Shown here: piece by piece, positions 6,501-14,422 of the stretch
Position numbering within the stretch: the first letter of the stretch is position 1
Layout: every line of letters starts with the position of its first letter
DNA from: Paramacrobiotus richtersi
Lineage: Eukaryota; Tardigrada; Eutardigrada; Parachela; Macrobiotidae
NCBI GenBank assembly: GCA_034698045.1
Contig: JAQGAU010001176.1
Span: forward strand, 1 to 20,951
Length of the DNA stretch: 20,951 bases
Direction: 5' to 3'
Made by a program: the position numbers and the translations under genes
Notes under the pieces: generated by a model
Told to the model about the DNA's origin: nothing
The model's database searches: none
The model's input: the letters and a program-made list of their open reading frames with translations, nothing else

Positions 6501-9477
6501 ATGCAATATTGCCCGAATACTCTTCCTCCAACCGTGCTTCGTTATATGGTATTCTTCGCACTTATGCAGATGCCACGGGGTAAGAACTAGGTGATAAATG
6601 ATGTTGTCGTAATGTCGTACAGCTGATGGAAATCCTGTCCTTCCCGTTCCAGACTGCTGTGGTTTTCAGTGTTGGAGCTGTGAGGGTAATGAAAATATAA
6701 ACCCGGCATGCCATGAACCAAGTAAGGTCCAATTTTAATCAAGTAATTACCTGGGTACCTGACTGCCTTATCTTCCTCAGCGAAAACCAACCCAGTTGAG
6801 AAGAAGACGTGTCCGATCGGTGAAAACTGCTTTGTTTTCTGGGAAAACGGTCTCGGTATGACACATTATACAGGAGCGACACCGAACGCTCGATATGAAA
6901 CGCTTACCTAATTCGTTGGTTATCGTAGATCATAGGCAGTGCGCTGGAGACTGGATGACAACTTATGGTGGTCTTTTGAAGCCTTACGAAGTCTTAAAAT
7001 GCCTCACTCCAAAAGAGGGCTCTGTCTATAACTGCATCTGTAACGGAGATTTTTGCAATGGGTTCACTTTTGACATACTCAAAGCAATAGTTGCTAAATA
7101 TCCAGCCAGGGTAAACAGGAATCACGTCTAAGAGAACGTTTCAGGAAAGGATGGCAGTTTGAGTTGGCATAATTAATTGCAGCTGGGTTTGACGTTGGAC
7201 CAAGTGAAGGCCGTCAACTTTCGCCCACTGTATCCTACGGATGCGATGCTGAAAAATCCGTCAGGTGCGTTATGATATAATATAATTAATTATTATGTAC
7301 GTACCGCACTGGTATAGTACAGATTCAAAGATATCGCCTAGCGGTAGCTGGTAGTGGTACATCATTACCAAAACCTGTATTTTCTCAGTGGGCCGAATCA
7401 GATCGCGCACACAGTACGTACTGTAGTGTTAACAGCGGAGGAACGTTTCAGTAAGATACAAAATTACTTAGTGTGCACTTATATTGATGCGCTCTGATTG
7501 TGCTCTAGTTTGCTGATTCTTTAAAGTGGTTGTGTAACGATCTCCCTAACATACTGATATCAAATTTAATGTAAATAAAGTCAAAGGTCAGCAATTTTTT
7601 TACAAACGCGGAAAAGAGTTTAAGAGCACGGAGTCCGCAAATCAAAAAAGTGGGCTGGTTAATCACTTAAAAATGTTAATCCACAGGGCCTGTAACAGGC
7701 GGCACTTCCGGCAATCAAGGCACTGGTACAGGTTAGTACTTAATATCACCTGAATCACGGATTCGTATGATTACGAAAAGTTGCAAGGTTTCTGCTAACA
7801 AAGTGTTCACAATATGACTGCCTGTAGGTGGCACGCAAACCGGCAGTGGTGGTAGCGGCGCTGGTGGCGGTAGCGGCGCTGGCGGTGGTAGCGGCGCTGG
7901 TGGTGGTAGCGGCGTTACCGGCACAGGTGACCTTTGAAAAGCTTTACTGTTTTTGTTTCTGAACAGGCGTACGCGGTTATTTATCACATTTTCTAGGTGG
8001 GGGCGGAAGCGGGTCCAGTGGACAATCTGGCGGTGGCATTTCAGGCAATGATTTTAAGTTTTTGGTTAACCATTGACAAGAACTATGTATTCTTAACCGC
8101 ATGTCATTAAACTTCAGGTCTCACTGGACCCGATTCATCAGACGGTTCATCAGCTGGTGGTGGAGGCTCTGACAAAGACGCTGGCCAGTCCGGTGGTAGT
8201 GCAGCGGGTGGAACCGGTTCGGGAACCGGTTGGTACTAAGAACATTTGTTAAAGGTTACTGTGGGTCAGAATACTGAACAACAAGGTTTATAAATGAATA
8301 ATCAATTAAATGCCGGTAATAACAGGTTTTTTAATAAGTGATCCCAGGCCCGTAGACATATATCAGCAGTACTGGTGCAGATAGTATTTATGAAATTATG
8401 CATAGATACTGTATGTATGTAATACAGTATGATTGTATACATTGACGATGTTTAAAACGAGACTTCAACGTTGGCCACTGGCCGGGGGTGCAAAATTTGC
8501 ATGTCCAGAGGCTGCACCGAATTTTGAGTATTCGTGACTTCCTAATTGAGTGTTTCAGTTTAATAATGCAGTTAAAGTCAAGTGAATTTCAGACGTAGAA
8601 AAGTATGAATCCAGAGATATGAAAACAGTTGAGAGAAACTTATGGTGAAGGCTATGCACACACCTTTGACTTATTTTTAACTAAAACGTATGGAAACGTC
8701 CTTGCGAAACTTCTTAGCCAATCCAAGAACTGACTTCCTAACCTACAGAATCCGTGGAAAAAATTTACTGAAAAGGTGTGTGCGTAGCCAAAAGGTGTGT
8801 GCGTAGCCAAAGGGTGTGAAATTAATGGGTGTGTGCATAGTCATAGTGTGTGTGCGTAGCCAAGGGGTGTGAAAGGGTGTGTGCATATCCCTCACCAAAA
8901 CTTATTATATCCGCGCTTACGGCTCCCATTTTTGAAGAGCTGAACGTAAACCAATTTTTCGGGATCACTATGACTAGATCAGATATCTGCATATTTAACA
9001 GATGCCCAAATTGCAGGTGGCAAGGACAACTCACAATCAGGTGGAGCATCTGGAGGTACAGCGAAAATCTGCAGTTCTAATGTAAGCACCGCCTGCTAGT
9101 TATGCTTAAAGGGGTGGAGGGCGCAGGTTCCGGGAACGGTACAGCTGCGGGAGATGGAGGTACGCCGTTTATCGGGTTACGTTACCTGATCGCGCGTCCT
9201 AATGCTTTAATACCTTTTCAGCATCTGAAGGGATGTCCGTGGGGATGATTGCTGCCATTGCTGTACTTACGCTGGTAAATAAAAATGCAACAGATTTACG
9301 TACACACAATCATGTGGACCGTTTTTATTCACGACTTAACTTCAATCGTTTTGACTGTTACATTTCCTTTAGATTGTTGTTGCGGCCGTAAGTGCTGCTG
9401 TTCACAGAGTGATCCAAAATCAACGGAAAGACGAAGAAGAGGATGAGGAGGAAGGGGAAGAGGAAGAATCGGAGTAA
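6501..9477 (+). CDS. Ly6/uPAR-like three-finger type I membrane protein, paralog B
   Basis: Reconstructed from 13 exons: 6501-6579, 6653-6721, 6781-6855, 6929-7110, 7183-7264, 7687-7731, 7828-7926, 7997-8044, 8118-8228, 9017-9055, 9112-9159, 9222-9274, 9373-9477. They total 1035 bases, 344 residues, in phase throughout. Order: signal peptide (1-~26, core MVFFALM); cysteine-rich domain (~27-125) with FQCWSCEGN, CPIGENC, and closing CICNGDFCNG, ten cysteines in the same order as paralog A plus an extra CC pair near the start; linker exon ending NPSG; Gly/Ser stalk (~163-292) with three tandem GAGGGS units; transmembrane helix (~300-322); acidic tail ending EEEESE. First five and last two exons match paralog A one to one. 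The 422- and 788-base introns could hide further small stalk exons; the second carries a MITE-like insertion. Exon 8 may instead end at 8032. Function unknown. Confidence 0.82.
7857..7910 (+). repeat. three tandem 18-base units coding GAGGGS
   Basis: Three consecutive 18-base units (7857-7874, 7875-7892, 7893-7910) inside stalk exon 7 of paralog B. They differ only at a few synonymous third positions and each encodes Gly-Ala-Gly-Gly-Gly-Ser. Stalk length at this exon could vary by unit gain or loss. Confidence 0.9.
8643..8897. mobile_element. MITE-like foldback element in an intron of paralog B
   Basis: A 255-base element with 22-base terminal inverted repeats beginning TGGTGA and ending TCACCA; the two ends differ at two positions out of 22. 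It is flanked by an identical 7-base direct repeat AAACTTA (8636-8642 and 8898-8904), as expected of a target-site duplication. The right half carries several copies of GTGTGTGC(G/A)TAGCC oriented like the right end, resembling subterminal transposase-binding repeats. It has no coding capacity, so it would be non-autonomous. A 7-base duplication, or 8 if the neighbouring T is shared, leaves a hAT relationship possible but unproven. It sits in the 788-base intron between stalk exons 9 and 10. Confidence 0.75.
8771..8808 (+). repeat. two perfect 19-base tandem repeats inside the MITE-like element
   Basis: The unit AAAAGGTGTGTGCGTAGCC occurs at 8771-8789 and 8790-8808 without mismatch. Degenerate relatives follow near 8829, 8848 and 8875. 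The unit is nearly the reverse complement of part of the left terminal repeat at 8650-8668. Confidence 0.9.
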
Positions 9478-10198
9478 AGGCATTGTTTTCTTATCGGCAG
9501 ACAAATGATACTGACGCTATGTCTTCTGGACGTTTTCACTGTCATTCCAGTCAAGCTGCAAGTCGTCCAGAGCCATTGCCGTTTGTTTGTTTTTTGGGTT
9601 TTAAGGCATTACTTTCTTCTTTGAAGTTTTTTGTTGAAGCTTGTTGTTACGGACTTTGCTATTTGATTTTTTTTAAACTAAAGGTTTAGTTTTATATGAA
9701 GTACGTGGATATGTCCTTTTCGCAGTTTTATCTTTTTAATTTACTACGTACCGTGATGTATATTGTGAGGAAACTGGTTCAAAACCGATTTTGGTTTACT
9801 CTTCCAATCTGAATTCCGAGGCTTTCGCCAATAAAAATCGAAACATAAAAAAACATTTTATTCACACGGTATCACACCTGATCGTGTGGTACCGCTACGT
9901 ATAGCGTCCATGCGATGCCTCTATTGAACACAACGAAAGAGAAAGTTTTACCGCTGACAGCCGTACCCCACACGGTGGCAGTCTGATTAGTACATCTGTA
10001 TCGACGACGTCCAAAAATTCTAGTCATCAGAATCTGCTTATTGCCAGCTGCCAGCTGGTTTTAAATTTAAATTTCCAGTGACTGGGGTATTTAGAAATCC
10101 GAACCGTTTGTCAGGCTTTAATTAGCAGTTCCAGGTTTCAGGTGCTTCAGACATTTTATTGTGCGTTATGAGTCTGTGTGTCTTCAATTTTATATTAA
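9478..10198. other. 3' UTR and intergenic stretch
   Basis: Holds the paralog B 3' UTR and the upstream region of the next gene. A tandem CCAGCTG pair followed by a palindromic AAATTTAAATTT lies near 10044-10073. No coding frame looks real. Confidence 0.5.
9830..9835 (+). promoter_or_regulatory. polyadenylation signal for paralog B
   Basis: AATAAA about 350 bases past the stop of paralog B, the first on this strand after the gene. Confidence 0.55.
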
Positions 10199-10810
10199 AT
10201 GCATCCAGCCCGCCAGCATGGCAAAACCCCCTGGCAGTTCTTCACCAATATCTTCCGGATTAAAATCTGGAAGCTGAGCCTTTTACTAATAACAGTAATC
10301 TTTCTGATCTATTGTTCCATATTTATCTTAACCTCCTACCCATCTTCGAGCAACCCACACCACGCCAGTTTACCCGGAGAATTCATCCCCCAGCGGCCGC
10401 CCCCCAACGTGCCACCCCCGGTGCACAACCCCCGTTTCATTGGGATCGACGCACAAAACGTCTCGTATTACAAAGCTGCATTCCGGACAAAGATATTCCG
10501 TTGCATTGCCTCCAGGGAAGAGATTCCAGTGGAGCGGGTGAACGATGATTACTGTGATTGTTCCGATGGGAGTGATGAGCCTGCCACGTCCGCATGCAGT
10601 TACATGGTGAAGCATGAGTATTTCTTTTGCACACAGAGCACTGAGCATACACGCAAGAAGGTGCCCAGTGCATGGGTGGGAGATGGAATCTGTGATTGTT
10701 GTGATGGGTCGGATGAGTGGGCCAGGAGCGAACCGAAATGCCAGGATCGCTGCTCCGGGGGGATGAGACGGCAGCAGAAACCGGGGCGGGTGCAGCGTGC
10801 GACTTGGTGA
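10199..10810 (+). CDS. short type II membrane protein with glucosidase II beta N-terminal (PRKCSH-like) domain
   Basis: Single-exon, 203 residues. A short basic cytoplasmic N-terminus is followed by one hydrophobic segment (26-44, KLSLLLITVIFLIYC), a proline-rich linker (50-80), then two consecutive LDL-receptor-class-A-like calcium modules: VNDDYCDCSDGSDEPATSAC (114-133) and GDGICDCCDGSDE (161-173). This arrangement is diagnostic of the N-terminal domain of glucosidase II beta, the ER partner of the N-glycan-trimming alpha subunit. The full-length protein is around 500 residues with EF-hand-like, coiled-coil and MRH domains and an HDEL-type tail; all are missing here, and the cleavable signal is replaced by an anchor. 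The acidic calcium-binding residues of both modules are intact, so it may be functional. It could be a specialised ER or Golgi paralog or a truncated retrocopy; lack of introns fits either. Confidence 0.85.
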   Translation: MHPARQHGKTPWQFFTNIFRIKIWKLSLLLITVIFLIYCSIFILTSYPSSSNPHHASLPGEFIPQRPPPNVPPPVHNPRFIGIDAQNVSYYKAAFRTKIFRCIASREEIPVERVNDDYCDCSDGSDEPATSACSYMVKHEYFFCTQSTEHTRKKVPSAWVGDGICDCCDGSDEWARSEPKCQDRCSGGMRRQQKPGRVQRATW

Positions 10811-11879
10811 AAAACGAACATTTGATCTTTCTTCGTCTACCTAATATCGCGCTTTGAGTTGTGGCTACTTTTTTGGATAACTGGATGTTTTACAGTTGGA
10901 TGCGAAGTATTTGAGAGTAACTAAATAATTTCTGCCGTTATTTTTTTGCCGTGTATCGCAGCGCAATACGTTGCGGTATTTGAGTTGTGGTTTTTAGAAT
11001 TTTCAGTTTCTGGATTTCGTTTCCTATGTTCCTTATTCGAGTTGAGTACAATGCTTTCGCTATTTTATGATTAAAACTGCTAGTATATATTTATTTATCC
11101 CTATTTATTTCCATGTTTGCATTGTGGATCTCGATTAATACAGATCATAAAGCAAACAAAACTGCTGATATCTTTTTTGAATTTTTTGTTGCCTGTACTG
11201 TAGTAAATAATCAGAAACTGCAAATTCATGGTTGAGACTTGAGATGCACGCAGCACACTAGCTGTATACAATAGTATAATATTAAAATATCAAGCAACAA
11301 CAAAATTTAATAACAAAAATCAGATCAAATATCCAGCAACATACTAAAATATCAATAATATTATAATTTGTAAAATATTAATTGCTTCGTACTATAATAA
11401 TTTACCTCCCAAACAGTGTTACTGGGGCCCGATTACGACATACGATTTGCGTAATACTGTTTAGTAAATTAATGACAACGGACGTACATGACATTAGTTT
11501 TAATATCTGCAAAAAATAGTTGAAATCGCGAATGAAAGATTTGTTCTAGTTGATACGGCATGAAAATGTGCTTATATTAGAAGCTGACAATGAACGTTAT
11601 GCCGTTCGACCATGCATCGGACCATGCATGTTATGTTGACCGTATTTTTGTTCCAATTTGCTGATTAAAATTCAAAAAACCATAATTATAGTTGTATAAT
11701 TATAGTAAATTAATATCTCATCTATCACTCAACTGCTAAATTTAGCATTTGCATGCACCGTGGCCGATACCGGTGATGAGTAAGTTTAGAAGAATTCGTC
11801 GCAGAGAAGAATTCATTTACAAAAACAGCTCTGGAGATTATACGAACTATACAAAAAAATACCACCGTGATTTAGGTAT
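10811..11879. other. AT-rich intergenic stretch
   Basis: No coding frame is convincing. An ATTAAA at 11070-11075 is a possible poly(A) signal for the upstream plus-strand gene. The segment 11280-11400 is rich in AATATC/AATATT words, and short direct repeats occur near 11611-11630 (GACCATGCAT twice) and 11682-11706 (ATAATTATAGT twice). The right end is the 3' region of the minus-strand gene. Confidence 0.5.
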
Positions 11880-12461
11880 TCATTTCTTCTTTTTGTCGGT
11901 TTTCGCTGCTTTCGACTTCTTCTGCCGGTCCTCGGCTCCATGCTTCGCGTCGGCCGCTTCACTTCCCGGAGGGTCAGCTATTTTTAGCATTTTCTCTTCC
12001 AAGTTTTTCAGTTCCACATTTTCTACTTCAAGTTGCTTCAGTGTCTGCTCCAGATTCTGAATTTGATCCTCTAACACTTTTACTTTGCTCGCAATCTGCT
12101 CTTGTCCTCCTTCTTTCTGATTTATAATCTTGGCGAGCGCGTCAACAGTTTTCGATGGTGGAACACCATCCAAAAACAGCTTTGCTGTGTGACGCATGAG
12201 CTGCAAAACGCCATCCATAGTGCCGTTTTCCATTAGCTCTAGTGCGTAGTCTTCATGTTTTAATGAAGACTCTGTTCCTGCAGTTGTGTTGACTGGAGAA
12301 GGGAGTACTTCCACAGGATTGCCTGACACAGCTGAAGTGTTAGTAGGGGTCGCGGCGCTCATACGTTGGGTCTGAGCGATTAAACCCGTCGGATCCACAG
12401 TTGATTGGTTGGTGTCCGGATGGAAGTCGCCAACTTTTCGGCGCGGATTTGCTGCAGGCAT
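11880..12461 (-). CDS. unrecognised coiled-coil protein, 193 residues
   Basis: The frame extends to 12473 with a TTG, but the first ATG is at 12461 and gives 193 residues in one exon. Residues 1-70 are polar and Thr/Ser/Pro-rich, likely disordered. Residues ~70-115 form a helical, leucine-rich stretch (YALELMENGTMDGVLQLMRH). Residues ~120-162 have a clear heptad pattern with VKVLEDQIQNLEQTLKQLEV, a coiled coil. The C-terminus is very basic, ending in KKKK. I do not recognise the family and assign no function. It is divergent from the next gene with 188 bases between start codons, so the two may share a promoter; the neighbour is also a coiled-coil protein, so a joint structural role is possible. 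Confidence 0.75.
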   Translation of the reverse strand: MPAANPRRKVGDFHPDTNQSTVDPTGLIAQTQRMSAATPTNTSAVSGNPVEVLPSPVNTTAGTESSLKHEDYALELMENGTMDGVLQLMRHTAKLFLDGVPPSKTVDALAKIINQKEGGQEQIASKVKVLEDQIQNLEQTLKQLEVENVELKNLEEKMLKIADPPGSEAADAKHGAEDRQKKSKAAKTDKKKK

Positions 12462-12649
12462 CTTGTTTGTCAAAGTCAGCCAGAACTGGAAGAAATCGTT
12501 CCTTCATGTGGCATCATATTATACACCATGATTTCGAACATGGGCACGTTTGATAACAATCAAGCTGGAACATCACTTCGCTAGTTATAGCCTGTTACGG
12601 AGCAGCTACCGAGGTACAGTTGGAACTTTGTTCTCGTTTCATTTAGAAT
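12462..12649. promoter_or_regulatory. 188-base bidirectional promoter region
   Basis: Only 188 bases separate the start codons of two divergent coiled-coil genes, so both promoters and 5' UTRs must lie here or overlap. No TATA box is evident on either strand. Confidence 0.5.
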
Positions 12650-14322
12650 ATGGATAGAGACACTCAAGTACTGAAACCTAAAGATTTAAGGAAACTCCAA
12701 CGAGAATCAGCTGTTCGTGAGAGTCAAGAACTCAAAAGACAAGAATCGCTGTTGAAAACCGAGGAAGCCTTTAAGAAAGAGCAAGATAAACTGTTCGCTG
12801 ATCAGGAAAAACGGCGTCAGACACAACTATCCCGTCATGAAAAGCAGCTGGATGTACATCGCAAATCCGATGAGGTACAGCAAAAAAGAGAAGAAAAACA
12901 ACGAAAGGTTAAAGACAAAATCGACCAGAAACAAGCAGAAAAAGAGCGTAAACTGAGCAAAAAGAGCGTGCAAGAGAAGCAGGAAAGAGACAAACGGGAT
13001 TCAAAGGCGAGAAAGAAGCGAGGAAAGAATCGTCGAGACCCTCTAGCATTTGCCGACGTTGAGCCACGACGATCGACAATATTTCTGCCTCCACGATACA
13101 GTGAGGCATCCCAAACGGAAGACGAAACAAAGGAAAACGAGCTCGATGATAAAAAGCGCAAGAAGGGCCGCTTAATTGCCGAAGTAAAGGATCTGACACT
13201 TGTTGTTTCCGGGCTCCTGGATCAAGTGCAGGCTAAACGGGAAAACGTCATGTACTTGGAACTGTCCAACGCCAACATGTGCAAACACATCGAATTTCAA
13301 CGGGAAGTTGTGGAGAAACTCGAGAACGATTTATCGGCCATTGAGAAGGATTACAAGAAGGCTGATCGCCAATATCAGAAAGGTCAAAAGAAATCGGTTG
13401 TCGACAAGTACTATCTGAAAAAGAATCAAGAGCTGCAGCTGCATATTGTTGAAAGTAACATTGATTTATTCGTGGATATGACGGTGAATGATGAGATTTT
13501 ACCGAATGTGTATCGGAAATTAAGAGCAGAACGAATGCAGGAAAAGAAGCGATGTATTGAGCAGTTGCGAGATCGCATACTCCGTAAACGGTAAGTTGGA
13601 AGCCGTTAAGGTTATATTTACAAATCGAAGCTTGAGAGTACTAACTGTCTGTCTGTTCCAGATGTGAGTTGATGCGAGTGCAGGATTCGGTAGCGGAACA
13701 AGAAAAGAGTTCCGACGCAATTTGTAAAAAATCCGAAGATTTACAGCGAAAGATTGAAGACATGGGCTACTCTGACCACGAAGCCGAAACAATCTCGCGA
13801 TTACGCTCGGTGGCCTATTGCCTGGGATATGTACAGTATCAAATGGACATTCTAACCAAAGAAACTGCATACGTTAAAGAATTAATCACAAGCAAAAGAA
13901 ATGAATTTGCCAATCAGCTACGATTGCGTAGTATGGTCCTCGGGGATAAAGTGCAAGCACTGCAGGACGCCGTGGCCAGTGCGCTGCATATGGCGCTCGG
14001 AAGTAAAGGCGAAAAGGTCGCCAGGGTTTCCAAATGCGTGCGACCACGAGCACTTCCCGATGAGAGGAAAGACTGGATTATGTCTCAGATAACTCTATCT
14101 CAAGTACAAAAGCAGATAACGAAAGCTGAATACGATAATCTGTGCTTGGATAATAAATTCCTTTTGACAAAAATGCATGGAAAACTGACACGACTGAGAG
14201 CGCGCTTGCTCTTTACACTGGAGAAACAAAAGCAAGTACTAACCGCGACGCGGTGCGAAGCCGCCAAGCAGACTGAGGAGGTGTTGTTCACTCCCTCTTG
14301 CGCAGTACGAATCGACGATTAA
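12650..14322 (+). CDS. unrecognised long coiled-coil protein, 533 residues
   Basis: Two exons, 12650-13590 and 13662-14322, with a 71-base GT-AG intron (GTAAGT donor, pyrimidine-rich CTGTTCCAG acceptor) splitting an Arg codon; 1602 coding bases. Residues 1-135 are extremely charged, Lys/Glu/Arg/Gln-rich and helical, suggesting a long single helix. A short spacer (~136-180) has a possible PRRSTIFLPP element. From ~180 to 500 the protein is mainly coiled coil, with segments such as VVEKLENDLSAIEKDY. There are no transmembrane segments. I do not recognise the family. Charge pattern and position tail-to-tail with TTLL1 (100 bases between stops) make a cytoskeletal or ciliary role conceivable, but that is inference only. 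The start is the first ATG after an in-frame stop (TAG at 12644-12646). Confidence 0.85.
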
Positions 14323-14422
14323 AAGGTTAAAAGCACAACGAGTCAACGATGGCACATTAAGAAAACAGTAAGTTATAAAGACAGTTAAAACTATATTCAA
14401 GATTCAATAACAAAAGATTCAC

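Noticed and set aside
7327..7444. Possible extra stalk exon in the 422-base intron of paralog B
   Set aside because: A Gly/Ser-like stretch follows an acceptor-like CTAG, but no donor gives the phase 1-1 pattern of the other stalk exons.
7733..7987. Minus-strand proline-rich ORF with PLPPPAP repeats
   Set aside because: Antisense of the GAGGGS repeat exon of paralog B, whose splice phases and paralogy support the plus strand.
8406..8430. Hairpin ATACTGTA ... TACAGTAT in the 788-base intron
   Set aside because: Eight-base perfect arms in TA-rich intron sequence are expected by chance; no tie to the nearby mobile element.
12835..13199. Minus-strand Ser/Phe-rich ORFs
   Set aside because: They mirror the Lys/Glu-rich codons of the coiled-coil gene on the other strand.
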